Assembly (NCBI GenBank): GCA_032821775.1
Contig: JAVLRN010000019.1
Coordinates: 186,001 to 250,000, forward strand
Direction: 5' to 3'
Length of the DNA: 64,000 nucleotides
Source of the DNA: Sanguinoderma infundibulare
Lineage: Eukaryota; Basidiomycota; Agaricomycetes; Polyporales; Polyporaceae
Positions within the stretch are counted from its first letter, which is position 1. Each line of letters starts with the position of its first letter. This document shows, piece by piece, positions 1-10,605 of the stretch. The position numbers and the translations under genes are program-made. Below the pieces are notes generated by a model. It was not told where the DNA came from. It was given only the letters and a program-made list of their open reading frames with translations, and made no database searches.

Positions 1-78
1 CTTATCCTGGACTCCGATGTGGAGGATTCGGACGCGGTGGACTCAGAGAACGAGAACACGCAGGTGGGATGCTGGTAG
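1..78 (+). CDS. 3' end of GWP/IPF-domain gene (partial, cut by window start)
   Basis: This is the acidic C-terminal tail of the gene that is complete at 20743-21458. The frame is open from base 1, rich in Asp, Glu and Ser, and stops with TAG at 76-78. The start lies outside the window. Confidence 0.7.
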   Translation, partial: LILDSDVEDSDAVDSENENTQVGCW

Positions 79-93
79 CTAGCATGCAGTGTA

Positions 94-249
94 TTAGTCA
101 CGCTCGAGGATCTTGTCCGCGATCTCGGGGTTGACGTACACGACAATGTCGTTCTCCGTCGTGGTCGAGAGGAAGCGCAGTGAGCACCGCACCAAACGCG
201 TCCCCCCGCGGTCATTCCGAATATGGAAGCGAGTGACAGCAGCGGACAT
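94..249 (-). pseudogene. Exon remnant with DIVVYVNPEIADK motif (unit 1)
   Basis: A minus-strand frame of 51 codons runs from an ATG at 249 to a stop at 94-96 and contains DIVVYVNPEIADK near its end. A related stretch lies at about 16153-16206, so it looks like one exon of a gene duplicated in pieces. I do not recognise the family. Just upstream on minus (about 290-470) a frame starting MTNSEFIRLLADD and one containing WDVINALALKYG look coding-like but are separated by stops. The stretch is repeated in units 2, 3 and 4. Confidence 0.4.
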
Positions 250-506
250 CTTGATGATGAGGCGTCGCCCAGGCGCATGGCAAGGCAATGAAGATCTACC
301 AGGCCCAGAGCATGACCGACTGAATCAAGCAATGGATATGCGCAGTAGATACTGAATGGTGCGCACCGTACTTGAGCGCCAGTGCGTTGATAACGTCCCA
401 ACTAATGGCACCAATGTTTGTCGTCGGCAAGGAGGCGGATAAACTCCGAGTTGGTCATACGACTGACGCTAGTGCGCATGGTCGAGTAATCGTTGACATC
501 AATCAG

Positions 507-2593
507 TTTGGAAGAGCTTGCTCCGGTTCAGACCTCAGGCGTATCCCATGCTGGGCGTGGGGGTCTTGGGGAGGCTGGATGGACCCGAGGGGAAGCGTCC
601 CGGCGTGGTCGTTGCGAAGCCCACTTGCACAGTGTTGGAATGTTCAATTCCCGCTTGATCTCGCGCAAGGCTTGGTACGGAGAACACTAAACCGGTCGGA
701 CAATCGAGGAGTAACGTGAGCATAAGGAACTGTATAGCACAATTCAGCACAACCATGGCCAGAATGTTCGGAACAGGATGGAAAATGTACCACGTAAATG
801 AGCTTCTGATGGAACATGCCGAAGAGTTTGTTGTGGCGATAATGGAAGCGAGTGCGTTGCGAGGAGATGGCGATGACGCAAGCTCGGGCTTGCGCTTGCG
901 GAGATTTCCGCTCTAGCGATGGACTTTCAAATTATTGGTGCATGCAAGCACCGCCAAGGATGACGCGCGCAGACTAGACTCACCGCCTCGTGGTACGGAC
1001 TGAATTTGGTCTTGCCCGTGACTTCGTTCGCAGCGGTGCTCTTGCCGATCCGCGTTTTGGGCTTGCAGTCACGAAAGCGGTACTTGTGCGTCGGCGTCGG
1101 CAACTTGAACATGAGCTGCGTCTCGGACGCGAGCTTGCCATAGCCGGTCAGGCAGTACTCGTCGTCCGAGTCGTCGCCACCCTTGCTGCTCGCAGCGCGG
1201 CCCATGTCTGCGTCACAGCAGTCACGATCGGCGGCCGCGGTCGGGGTGGAATGAGCGCCGTCCCCAATCGAGCCAGACTTGTCATAATACGAGCCCGTAA
1301 GGGTCGCGGCGCGGCAAAGCTGTGATCAAGAGTCAGCTGCCGTTGTGAGGAACGTGGCCAGGGAAGGAATGGACCGACTGATTGGCTTTGTGCCGTCCAA
1401 GAGCAGTCCCTGGGATCAAAGATGTCATTAAGCGTCCCGCTACCCTCTCCTGCAGCCGAGGACTCACTCACCATCCTCGTGCGCCATGTATCCGCCACTC
1501 GGAACTTTGCAGTACGTCCGTCTGTTCGCCGCTGCGCGGTCTTGGTAAACGTCAGGAGATGGTTGAGAAGGATGAGGAGCTGGAAGAGGAACTGCCGGCG
1601 GAAATGCGTGTCCGCGATCTCGAGCTCGAGTAGCTCGCGGCCGGTGAGGTACTTTGCGAAGCAATTCTGGCTCTTCGTGGTGGTCTCCGCCACTCCGGTT
1701 TCGGTTCCGCTTCAGAGGCCCTGCCCGTGCAGCGGGTATGTCGTTCGATTGTTGCCCAGAAGCGCACTTCTCCCGCTCACGTCCCTTTCCACCGGGCCCG
1801 TCCCACGTCGGGCCGTACTCTCCTTATAAATGCACTCCGCTCCGCTCTCCTGAAGGGAAATGCGACTGAGGAATGTGGGAATGAGACCACAAAACATAGT
1901 CGTCGCGCCTGTGTTAGCCAGCTGCCGAAGAGGTCGTTCAGGGTGTGGAGGACGACGGCCTTGCTCTTCTGGAGGATCATGCCCTCGGAGAGGCGTTCCA
2001 CACACTCTTTGATCCACTGGAATATGTCCGAGCACGAGGAGATGGTTTGTGCCTCGAAGAGGTCCTGGAGAACAGTGAAGGGGAACGCTTGGTCGCATGC
2101 ATCTGTCGTGGTGCCAGAGCGGACACCCGAGGCATCGATTGTAAACTCTTGATAGCGGCAGCTCCAGCACTGTACGCACCTCTCGGGATTCCATCCTAAG
2201 TGCGAACGGCAATCAGTATAATGCGCGCATGTGAGCATATGCGGAGGACGTAAAAATCTGATAAAACTGTGTTTGATGAGGAAAGCGGGTAAGCGAATTG
2301 AAACCGAACATCGTGAGAGCAGCGGAAAGGGGCCGGATGGTCGTCATCTAGACATGTATGCAGAAAATTTACGCAGTGGGATTGCGGCCCCAGGACGGAG
2401 ACGCGTGACATGCGACGCTGCGTAGCCACAGCGAAAAGGGCCGGTTGGGTGGTTCTGTTGCCGGTAGAACATTTTCATGCATCGTCGTAGTGGTCGGAGG
2501 TCTTAGAGTGGAGTCTGGCAGGTCGCAGCGGCGACGTTTTGAGTCAATCGAGATTGATGGAATGCAGAACAGATGCGCTTACCGGACACTGTA
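507..2593 (-). repeat. Segment A, diverged paralogue of segment B
   Basis: The sequence from TTTGGAAGAGCTTGCTC (507) to the CCGGACACTGTA (ending 2593) matches 18537-20660 of the same unit in the same orientation, with many substitutions and indels. Both carry the 5' part of a THOC1-like gene on minus. A recurs at 21887-23973, 43229-45301 and 62625-64000 (cut); B recurs at 39899-42002 and 59295-61398. A and B differ far more from each other than either does between units, so this duplication is older than the macro-repeat. Confidence 0.8.
927..2150 (-). pseudogene. THOC1-like pseudogene, copy A (unit 1)
   Basis: THOC1 (Hpr1) is a subunit of the nuclear THO/TREX complex that couples transcription to mRNA export. 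On minus, about 2100-1900 reads as FPFTVLQDLFEAQTISSC then SEGMILQKSKAVVL, like the N-terminal THOC1 helical domain. About 1693-1526 contains FAKYLTGRELLELEIADTHF followed by RRQFLFQLLILLNHLLTFTK, matching the conserved YFAKFL...FRRH..LQ.LILF block of THOC1. Between them the frame breaks: after the LNDL motif the homologous residues (ANTGATTMFCG) continue only in another frame, and the expected FPL..RSG stretch is short. A further frame (1205-980) with FKLPTPTHKYRFRDCK is kept in copy B too; I cannot place it in THOC1. No full-length frame remains. The family call is from memory of motifs. Confidence 0.6.
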
Positions 2594-2695
2594 ACGACGC
2601 GGCAACCTCCAAAGATCGCTGAGATGCGCGCTGCGGACAAGTCACAAGCATGTCGGCTATGCCTCCCAAAGGGACATAGGTGAGCAACTACTCAC

Positions 2696-2978
2696 GAATT
2701 TGTCCCTACGGTAGTCCCGCCGGACGTACGCGACCGCGATCCCTGGCCGTCCATGGATCGTCATTGTACTTCGCACGCAGATGGAACGCCTTCGTCGGAA
2801 TCGTGAGTCGTGCAAACGGAAAGCCCATCGAGTACCCAAAGGTCGACGCAAAGACCTCGATCGAGTACCGCGCCATCGGATTTTGCGAGCTCCCGGGGGC
2901 CGTCACCGGCGCAACAAGGTACTGCCCGCCAGGGAGCAGTGCCATCTCGAGCACCGTCCGCAGGCATTGATCTCCCAT
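2696..2978 (-). pseudogene. F-box-protein-like fragment with +1 frameshift (unit 1)
   Basis: On minus, 2978-2773 encodes a coherent stretch with LLPGGQYLVAPVTAPGSS, YSIEVFASTFGYSMGFPFA and TKAFHLRAKY. One extra A follows the TAC of AKY, and the homologous reading (MTIHGRPGIAVAYVRRDYRR) continues in another frame to 2696, where a GTGAGT donor follows. The PGGQYLV...TKAF.L.AKYMTI...IAYVRRD pattern resembles the region after the F-box in a large Agaricomycete F-box family; this is recalled, not searched. The frameshift is identical in units 1-3. Confidence 0.45.
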
Positions 2979-3520
2979 TGGCGCATATACTTGGGGCTGG
3001 CGAAGGGCCGGTCATTGATGCAGCGATGATCGTGGTAGAGAGCAAAGAGCGACTACCATGACACGAACCGAGGGCAGCGCCACAAGGGTCCAAGCGCCCG
3101 TAGCTGCCATTTGCGGAATCCGCTCTCTTGTAAACCTCCATCAGCCTCGGCCTCGCTTCCACTCGTTCGTTTCAACTCCTGCTGCGCTCCGCCACAGTAC
3201 CCGACTCAATTGTTACCCCAGGACAATGGCATCTCTCCGCCGACAGGAATAGGGAAAGCGAATACAGCTCACTTCAAGGCTACACCTCGACACAGGTCAC
3301 GACTGGAGGGATAGACGAACAACAGATAGACAGATAGTGAGGGACATACAAGGATGTCTGCCACAGCGGGTGCCATGGTGCGTTTCGTGTCAGGTGCAGA
3401 AGCGGGGATATATTGACATAGGAATGAGTGATTGAATCAGGTACTAGTCTACATCTCTCCGTCGTCTCCTGCCACACAAGTAACTAATTGCATTCACAGC
3501 AACGCGCAAGGTAAAAACGG
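2979..3520. other. Intergenic, weak minus-strand exon signals
   Basis: Minus-strand frames such as GFRKWQLRALGPLWRCPR (about 3135-3070) may be earlier parts of the F-box-like gene, but no consistent splice chain joins them. Nothing else is supported. The same holds at 24359-24900 and 45687-46228. Confidence 0.3.
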
Positions 3521-4097
3521 CTAGTCGGAGATCTCCTCAATATCCGAAGGCTCGGCCTCAACCTCGATGTCCGACGACCAGACAGCCTCCTCAATCGGGT
3601 CCTCCGGATCCTCCATCCCCGTGATGCCTTGTCCGTCGCAACGACGCTGGCGGTGACGCTGAATCGGAACCCCCGGAAGGACGGAGACAGGGCTAGAGCA
3701 TGCGAGCTTAACCCGCTCGTCTGTCGCTTCCTCGAAGCGGAGCACACCCGATGTCCATAGCGCGAGCAAACGCTCCATGACCGGCTGGCCGCCCGGAACG
3801 TCACTCAGGTTTCCGAACGGTACGTCCGTCGGCCACCCTACAAGATCCTTCCTGTCCCTGATGACAACGTCACGCGTGTAGCCTGTTGTGGACCACCGCA
3901 TCTGCGCGTTGGGGCTGCCGTTAAGCTCTTCTATGGAAACGGCATCAGAACACAACACAATAAGTCCGTGATGAAAGGTACGTACGCAATTTTTCGTCCA
4001 TCAGCTTGCGGAGGCGCGCTCGAAGCCTGGCTAGTCGACTTGAATAGTCCCAAGGCTGAGCGGGGGCTCGGGCACGCGCATTGCGCTGAGCGGGCAT
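3521..4097 (-). CDS. GWP/IPF-domain protein, minus-strand paralogue (unit 1)
   Basis: Two exons, 4097-3986 and 3930-3521, with a 55-base GTACGT...TAG intron, give about 173 residues. The start is the ATG at 4097, the first Met in the frame. The N-terminus is Arg/Leu-rich and probably helical (RLARLRARLRKLMDEKL). The core reads VVIRDRKDLVGWPTDVPFGN then LSDVPGGQPV and LLALWTSGVLRF. The tail is acidic (PSDIEEISD). The core aligns along its length with the plus-strand gene at 20743-21458, including the position of the intron. This matches a family of uncharacterised Agaricomycete proteins with a V-x-GWP-x-x-(I/V)PF-x-N core; function unknown. The predicted protein is the same in units 1, 2 and 3. 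Confidence 0.62.
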
Positions 4098-7096
4098 AAG
4101 GATTGTGTGTGGTTAAACGAGTGGAGGCGCAATGAGACCGTACGGACGTAGCGTTGGGTGTTTGTGAATAAACAGACGGGGATGTGTGGCCTCTACGGAA
4201 GAGATCTTGTGCTGTTATATGTTTCCCTCGCTGACTGACACGCGGGTACACAGTTCTCGAGCTTGACATCGAACGTCGTCATGCTGCGTATCGCTCAGGA
4301 TATCCCCGCAGACTCGAATCGTTTCTTGTAGACGTCTCTTTGCATATCTTGACCGCTAATCATACCATAGTACCCGCAGACAGTTTACTGTGTCCATTTT
4401 GTCTCCTACCGATATTCAGATGTTGCGGACGACATCAGATATCAATCACAGGAACCTTGCATGTCCGCAACATCGCGTTATGGCCTCACTCATGCGACGA
4501 CGGCTTCGAGTTGCTCTGCACAAGGTGTATGTATACCGGGCGTATTAGCTTTAGAATCCACGGAGAAGATCGAGGTTCCGAGAGGACGTCAGGGATGTGG
4601 ACGTCATCTGCTCGTCCGGCGATGGCTTCACATTGCAATGTGCTTCTCCGCAGCAGCCACCGTGAAGTTATGAACCCTGAGTTTGGCGAGGACACGGCGG
4701 CCATTCTCTGCGTGCTTGAATCGCGCGCAGTTTGCCGCACAAAATTTATTTGATGATATGGTTGCCATTGGGCATGCGAAATGTCCAGGGTCGCAGGGGC
4801 GACGGCCGCCGATTTCGCGTACGTGTTATAGCGCATGAAGTCCTGAGCTCCGTTCACCGCCGTGCATCATGTTCCCAGTCGTGCGGCCCAGTGCTCGGCC
4901 GCCACTCTGATGAGTATGCTTCCTCTTCCCCCAATATACACAGCCGAGACGACCCTTGATTTGATAGAAACCCAGCCGGCGCAAACGTCGATGCTCCAAG
5001 AGCCTCGACAAAGTCCTTGTCTGGCCCGCTCGAGTGCATGCAAAATATATCAGTGGATAGGGAACAATCAATGTATTGGAATGGGGGTGGCGACGGATAG
5101 ACATGTACATGTGTAATATTACCGCTCGATGGCATCTCGCTTCGCGCCTCCCTGCGGATTCTGTTTGGAAAACATACCGCCACACGCGGACGACCGCTGC
5201 GCACATTGAATGACCCAGGGCCCAATCGCGATTTTTGAGTGCGAGATGGCGCCATTGGTTTACTCTGAATGGGAGATGCATTGCTCGTGGCCCTGAGGAA
5301 CTGTTGAGCTCGCGAGATGGAGTCGCCCCCTCAGAATTTTCTCTCAAAGTCGCTCTGATATGCGACAGTTAGCTTGTATGTACAAATCCCTTGGGGAGTG
5401 GCTGGAACGTACCTCCGCTGTGGTAGGACTTAAGGTGTGCTGTATAGCGATGGCGAGAGACAAAGGCCGAAGGCTGTCCAAGCTGCGACCGAGGGCAGCG
5501 ACTGGTTGGATACTAGCCTCAGATGCCGTCGTCCTGCCTCGATGCGGAGTTCAATCGCCGGGTGCCTAGACGCGTGGATGGTTAGCCGACCTCGAAACCG
5601 CGTAGGGAGCAAGGGAATCAGAAAAGAAATTAGCATTTTCAACGCAGAGATTGTATTGCAAGCCACGATTCAGCCCGACCGCCGCTCTCTCCGTCCACCC
5701 GCACCCCAAACACGCTGGACGAACGGCGTGCGAATGACGTCGCGCAGTACGTCAACCGGGTAGGGAGGTAGGTGAGAAGAGAGGGGTTCGCGACCATCGG
5801 AGAAAGCGGGCGCATGCGGGACGCGGTCGCGTCGATTTTCCGAGCTCCAGGCGAGCGCAAAGAGATACCGTCCGGGCGCGCACGGATTGCGGGGCGGCAG
5901 GAAGTATTTAAAGGAGGCTGGAGGTTGCAGGAGCCCCCATTCCCGTCCCCGTCCATCCGCCACCACCCGCTTGTCTTCACACTCCCGTCGTGTCCGTCCG
6001 CCTCGAACGATCTCCGTGCTGTCCGTCCGCCACCTCCCGCTCACCTTCGCCCGCTCGTTGTGCCCGTCCCCCTCAATGTCTGGCGGTCTGCGGTGTGTCC
6101 GTCACGGACGGTCGTGGAAAGGAGGTACGTCGCCGCTCGGTTACTGACTGGGAGATTTTGATGTTGACTGTGTTTGTGGTTGTAGAGCGACGTCCATTGG
6201 CATGAGGGAAGAAGACTCCGTGGGCGGCGCGAGAGGGCGATTCGGGTGATGCGCACATATGATTACCTTGATTAGATAAGATTAGATACGAACGACAGGG
6301 AGACGTTGCATGTGGCGATAAGCTGAGGCTCACCTCGTCGTCACTGCCATGGCTGCGGCCTGAGCGAGTGCATACTCTACAGCGCCTGCTACCGAGTGTA
6401 TGTACCCTCAGTCCACCTCTTCCCCGGCGCGTGGCCCGCTCATCTGCCAACCTCGGTCTTTGACAAATGAAAACTGGCTTCGCGATCCGGTGTGCCTGGC
6501 CGTCACTGATGCAACCGTTTGTCGGTGAGTTCTGTGAACAACTGAAGATTGTTTGGCAGATGAAACCGGTCTCGATACAGCCGCAGGCGGGCCTGCCCAA
6601 TCCAACGTCCACTGTGGCCGCCGTATTCGCGGCGCATCAGCAACGAGTCCCTTCATGTTGCGCGGACAAGCGACAGACTTGCCTTGCCATCGCCTTCTCT
6701 ACATAAGGCCCACTTCTATCCTCCGATCTGCGGTGGCTTGCCCTAGTAGCGTTCCGCGCAAGACGTTTGGCCGGACGGTGGAAGCTGGCTGGAGGAAGCA
6801 GACGGTGCGCCGGGGACGGTGCTTCTCACCATGTCAGCTGCACCATGCATGCTGGGCACGAAGCTCCACCCCCGGACCACGATTAGTCTTGCCCATCAGC
6901 ACCGCACGGGCTCGGCCGGGCGCGCGCTCGGGTCGTCCGTGTCCACCCTCTCCACCCAACTTACAGGCGGTCGTCCACCTTCCTCTCCCCTTCTCATCAC
7001 CGCATCGCACCCATCCATCTTCTCCGTCATCGATTCCTGTCCTTCGCCTTTCAATCCCAATAATAAGCTCGTGCACATCCCTCCCCACGCTCTGAC
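4098..7096. other. Long region without a supported gene (unit 1)
   Basis: Open frames here (for example + 4340-4753, Cys-rich at CPFCLLPIFRCCGRH; - 5347-4826; - 6612-6073) have no recognizable domain. Minus-strand exon-like pieces with donors occur near 6345 (RSHGSDDE before GTGAGC). A TATTTAAA box at 5905 precedes a pyrimidine-rich tract. Nothing firm can be called. Equivalent regions are 25478-28476 and 46806-49804. Confidence 0.3.
5905..6075 (+). promoter_or_regulatory. Possible core promoter and pyrimidine-rich leader (unit 1)
   Basis: TATTTAAA at 5905-5912 is followed by a long C/T-rich tract, a layout common at fungal start sites. The first ATG after it (6076) opens a 16-codon exon with a GTACGT donor and a TTGTAG acceptor at 6185. 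The spliced frame ends after only about 22 codons, so if this was a promoter its gene is lost. Copies lie at 27285-27455 and 48613-48783. Confidence 0.2.
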
Positions 7097-7252
7097 ATGA
7101 ACAGTGCCAATTGGCAATTCGCTGGCAGAATCCCTGCGTCGGCGGGCGTTGCTGTGGCTCCGCCCCAAGGATCTATCGCGCAGGCAGCACGGGGCTCCCC
7201 ACGACCATGTGGGGCTTGGACCGGAGTTTCCTCTTCCGAACAACAATGTTAA
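7097..7252 (+). CDS. Small ORF of 51 codons after a C/T-rich leader (unit 1)
   Basis: The ATG at 7097 follows about 100 bases of C/T-rich sequence resembling a fungal 5' leader. It opens MNSANWQFAGRIPASAGVAV and stops at 7252. No family is recognised, and it may be chance. The frame is unchanged at 28477-28632 and 49805-49960. Confidence 0.2.
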   Translation: MNSANWQFAGRIPASAGVAVAPPQGSIAQAARGSPRPCGAWTGVSSSEQQC

Positions 7253-7817
7253 TAGGATCCTTGGAACGGTGACGTGCAGGGTGCCTGTGCGTAAGGCTTC
7301 GTACGTACCCATGGCGTTAAATACTGCGCGCGCGCGCGCGTCCGAGTCGACGGGCGGGAAGGCGCTGCTTACTCGAGACAAGAGCACTGGGCGGAGCGCA
7401 TCCAGGGTCCGGGAGCTATATGCGGCCGTCTCTGGCCGCCTGCTTGTGGTCGTTTCAGCTTTCATTTGCCGGGCGACTGGATGGCTAGCCGTGGCTAAGT
7501 TAGCAGACTTCTGTGGCGGGCGCGCCGCACGGCAGCCTACCACGGATCGCGCGCTGAGAGTCGCGCTGTGCATCAGACGTTCAAGCACTGAATTTCGCGC
7601 GTGGTTGTCGTGTGGGGAATGCATGTGCTCGGCATGCGCGGCGTACGCAGGTTGGCCACCGCTCAAGTAATTGCGCTGGCACTGTGTGCATGTGGTTCGC
7701 TCAGGGTTCGCCAGGCGCGCACACCCTTCGATACCTGTGCGGGTAAGCGTACATCCTATCTTACACAGAACGAACGGATGGGATGAACTGAATCTCAATC
7801 TCTTGTGATTCTACCAG
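7253..7817. other. No supported gene; contains a GC dinucleotide run
   Basis: The stretch holds an alternating GC tract at 7326-7340 and a long open minus-strand frame (7798-6896) that looks compositional rather than coding. A GTAAGC donor near 7743 could precede the exon at 7818. Equivalents are 28633-29197 and 49961-50525. Confidence 0.3.
7326..7340. repeat. (GC)n microsatellite
   Basis: An alternating G/C run of 15 bases. It has the same length at 28706-28720 and 50034-50048, so this microsatellite has not changed between units. Confidence 0.9.
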
Positions 7818-8129
7818 GTTCCCGACTTCCAAGACCTCGTCTACTTATCTGCTGTCGACCTTCTTCATGCACGCTCTCGCTCGGCGTCGTGTGTGCGGGG
7901 TGGGAGGGCCGCTTCTGATTCGGATTCAGATGGTGCGAGCCTCAGCGAGTCTCGAGCGTCCCATGCTCCTTCCGCTTTGGTGTCTACGTTTCCCTCGCGC
8001 GGTGGAGGCGAAGGTTCGCGAGGAATCTCCTATTGGCGAAGGGGAGGCGTCTGGGGCCTGGGCATTATGGCATCCCGAGGGCATGTGAATGCCGTGCGTT
8101 TTGAGTTGGAGATTGGACGTCCTTCCTGA
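7818..8129 (+). CDS. Candidate terminal exon, unknown protein (unit 1)
   Basis: After a CTACCAG acceptor (ending 7817) a frame of 103 codons runs to TGA at 8127-8129. It opens VPDFQDLVYLSAVDLLHARS, has an Asp/Ser stretch (SDSDSDGASLSES), and ends near VWGLGIMASRGHVNAVRFEL. The composition looks coding. A donor GTAAGC at about 7743 is the likely partner, but the upstream exon cannot be fixed because that frame soon meets a stop. The family is not recognised. It is unchanged in units 2 and 3. Confidence 0.3.
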   Translation, partial: VPDFQDLVYLSAVDLLHARSRSASCVRGGRAASDSDSDGASLSESRASHAPSALVSTFPSRGGGEGSRGISYWRRGGVWGLGIMASRGHVNAVRFELEIGRPS

Positions 8130-9466
8130 GATCGTACTCGTGGGCAATGCTGCCTGTACGTACAAAGAAGGCTCTGGAGAACGGGAACGGAAGAACCACA
8201 GAACCAAGAACCAAGGACAGCGGTGCGTAGTCGAGGACCAGGACCGCAGCGAGCGAGCTGAGCTGACTGGCCGGCTAACTCTCAGGATATGGAAGCAATG
8301 TGCAGCTCGGCTCACCTTGGAGAGTGGACTGCGTCCTTCGACCTGCCCGCGAGCTCTGTAGCAGCAGCGCGTCGTTCCCGCTCATGTAGGAGTAGGAGGG
8401 ACAACACTGGCATTCGTGGGAAGGCGAACATGAACATCCTCGCCGCATCCTGTCAAAAGGGGAGATGGCCGCACTCGCGACGTCGACGTCAAGACAGGGA
8501 GAACTTCAAACTGTCTCTGTTTCATTGGCTTCTCGCTCGGGCAGAGTTGAGTTACGCCAAGCCGGCCTCCGTTCCCCGCGCGCGACGATTCACGAACCTG
8601 CCCCGTGCGAGGGGGAGTCTCATGCCGGGAATGGCGACGCCGGCGGGCTCCCAGGCGCATTGTTAATGGCAATGAAGCTGCCAGGGCGCACCCTGCGCGT
8701 AACGTACCTCCTGGACAGCCACATAACACCCCGTGCGTATAGCTCAATAGACATTGCTCTCAGTGCATCAGGGGATGACATCAGGAATCACAGAAGCCTC
8801 TCGTCCCATCGTCCGTCTCTGTGATGCGGACCATCAGCCTCAAGACAAGTGCTCAGGGTATGGCCTATAGGTGCGCGCGCCGTGATGCTGGGCTCTGTTT
8901 CTTAGCTTTTGCTCCACGACTCTCCGCGGGAGGCAGGGCTGGCCGCGGGCGCGATGTGACACGCACCGCGTATGATGACGTCGATTATGCTCAGATGCGC
9001 ACCACCAAGAGATCCCGAGTGTCTGTGATGGGGGCAATGAGCTCAAGCTCACCTCGTCGTCAATGGGCGTCGCTGCGGCTGGGCATCAGGAAGCAGGATT
9101 CGACTTCGAGCCGGGGGAGTACTCTGCGGCGGCTTTGGGTCGCGTCCGCCTGTCCACGCTCGTCCGTCCTTGAGCGACGGAGCGTTACGAGGCGTCCGCG
9201 GTTCTTGGTATCATCGCCCGCGTTGAATGGAGGCCGTTTAGGTTGGGGGGAGCATCGCTCGCTCGTGCGCCGTTCATTCCGGAGGATCGCATCAGCGAGC
9301 CCGGGGACAAGGCATCCACCTCTGAATAGCAATCCCGCTAGCACGGGCAGCCGCAGGAATGCCACCTGAGTCCAGGACCCGAGCGCGACTGTAACTGTAC
9401 CCGTGCCTTCCGAACGGGACGCCAGCTTCTGGGTCCGCGTACGTGCGGTGAGGTCGGACACGGTTC

Positions 9467-9490
9467 TGGTCCTGGTCCTGGTCCTGGTCC
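9467..9490. repeat. TGGTCC hexamer array, four copies
   Basis: Four perfect TGGTCC copies in units 1 and 2 (30847-30870). Unit 3 keeps only about one and a half, near 52170. Confidence 0.85.
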
Positions 9491-9813
9491 TTGGCGGTAG
9501 GTACGGACATGCGTACGCTACTGTACGGACTGCTACCCAAACGCAGGGGCGACCCGATGACGGCGATGACGCGCCTCTAGGTAGCCATTGTGCGTTGATC
9601 ATCCGCGCCTCGGGTCCAGGATCGAGCACTAGTTCGTAGTCGAACGTAACGTCCGAGTCCGATGGCGGATCGGACGAAGGCTGGCTTCGCCCGCCCGCGC
9701 ACGATTGGCTACGGTGCATCGGTTGTTTGCCGGGGTCCGATAGTGCGGGGGAGGGATCGCCGGCTATAGCGTCGCGCGTATGTAAGTGCCCCCCCCCCGA
9801 GAGGCCGCTGGAG

Positions 9814-9829
9814 AGTGCACTAGTGCACT
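9814..9829. repeat. 16-base perfect palindrome AGTGCACTAGTGCACT
   Basis: The sequence equals its own reverse complement and is also two tandem AGTGCACT octamers. It is kept at 31194-31209 and 52461-52476 even though the surrounding bases in unit 3 have diverged. Confidence 0.85.
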
Positions 9830-10605
9830 AGCGCGAATGCGAAGCCTAAGGATCCGACGCGTCTCTGGTCGGACGGTCGCCCCAAGCGGTATCATGCACT
9901 ATGCAGCTGCCCAGCCGCGCAAGCTGAGAAGGGCAGGGTGCAGGGCTCGCTGCTCGTGCATTAGACGCGGTGTTCTGCGCAGAACGACGGAGTACGTACT
10001 TAGGGTACCTATCGCTCGCCTCGCGCGACGGACGCCGGTCCCTTTCAACTGTGTCCCTGGGCCTGGCGTACGACATACAGTGCCGCTTGAGCTTGACTTA
10101 CCAAGTATGTAGCGTCGCGAGCAAACCGGGCCGCTTCCCTGCTCGCGTGAGGTCCCGAGTCTGAATGCAACTGGGGGTTTCAGGAAGCAAACGCACCGGG
10201 CGTAGTAGCTCAAGCTCAAGCTCACGGGCCCGGGAGCTGGGCGCGAGAACGGGGAGGGACGGATATCGATGCGTCGCGAGTACTCACTTGCTGGATGCGG
10301 ACGACGGCGTGCATGCTCGCGAGTCGCTGCTGCCCCTTAGCCTTGTTCGGGACGTACCATGCCACCGGCATCTTGATAGGTCAGCGCGCCGGCTCCCGAT
10401 GGGGCATCGTGCACATGCACCGTGGGCGGGCGGGCGGGCGAGCTTGCGTGCGTGAGTGCGGTTCGAGAAGAGTTCGGATTCACAGAGTAGTGCGGCGCCG
10501 ACGGACGTGTGCCGATCGAAGCGTAGGAGGGGGAGCGATTTCGTCGGGCGGTGGCCGACGCGGACGGGTGGGCGAAGACTCGGACTGTCAATGTTAATAT
10601 CGCGG

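Larger units (their letters stand above)
8130..10605. other. Region without a supported gene; local repeats (unit 1)
   Basis: Several overlapping open frames are present on both strands. On minus, a frame with DVTFDYELVLDPGPEAR (about 9650-9600) looks exon-like. The tract holds a TGGTCC array (9467-9490), a run of nine C's (about 9789-9798) and a 16-base palindrome (9814-9829). The corresponding tract in unit 3 (about 51930-53220) is strongly rearranged. Equivalent in unit 2: 29510-31985. Confidence 0.3.

Noticed and set aside
507..916. Plus frames with CWAWGSWGGWMDP repeated in A and B
   Set aside because: They lie opposite the decayed minus-strand gene, shift frame between copies and match nothing; probably shadows.
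927..2150. Intact THOC1 gene on minus
   Set aside because: Motifs in THOC1 order exist, but they fall in different frames without splice sites at the shifts, so it is called a pseudogene.
4340..4753. Cys-rich 137-codon plus frame as a zinc-finger protein
   Set aside because: The Cys and His spacing does not form a clear finger, there is no homologous neighbour, and an overlapping minus frame is equally open.
6412..6475. Minus-strand frame ending in GEEVD, like the Hsp70/Hsp90 tail
   Set aside because: Only the last residues match; nothing upstream resembles a chaperone, so it is coincidence.
6896..7798. 300-codon open frame on minus
   Set aside because: It overlaps a GC dinucleotide run and several long frames on both strands, has no domain-like pattern or splice context, and looks like an effect of GC-rich composition.
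9730..9760. tRNA-like or other small RNA genes in the GC-rich tract
   Set aside because: No cloverleaf or A/B-box arrangement could be built here or elsewhere in the window by eye.
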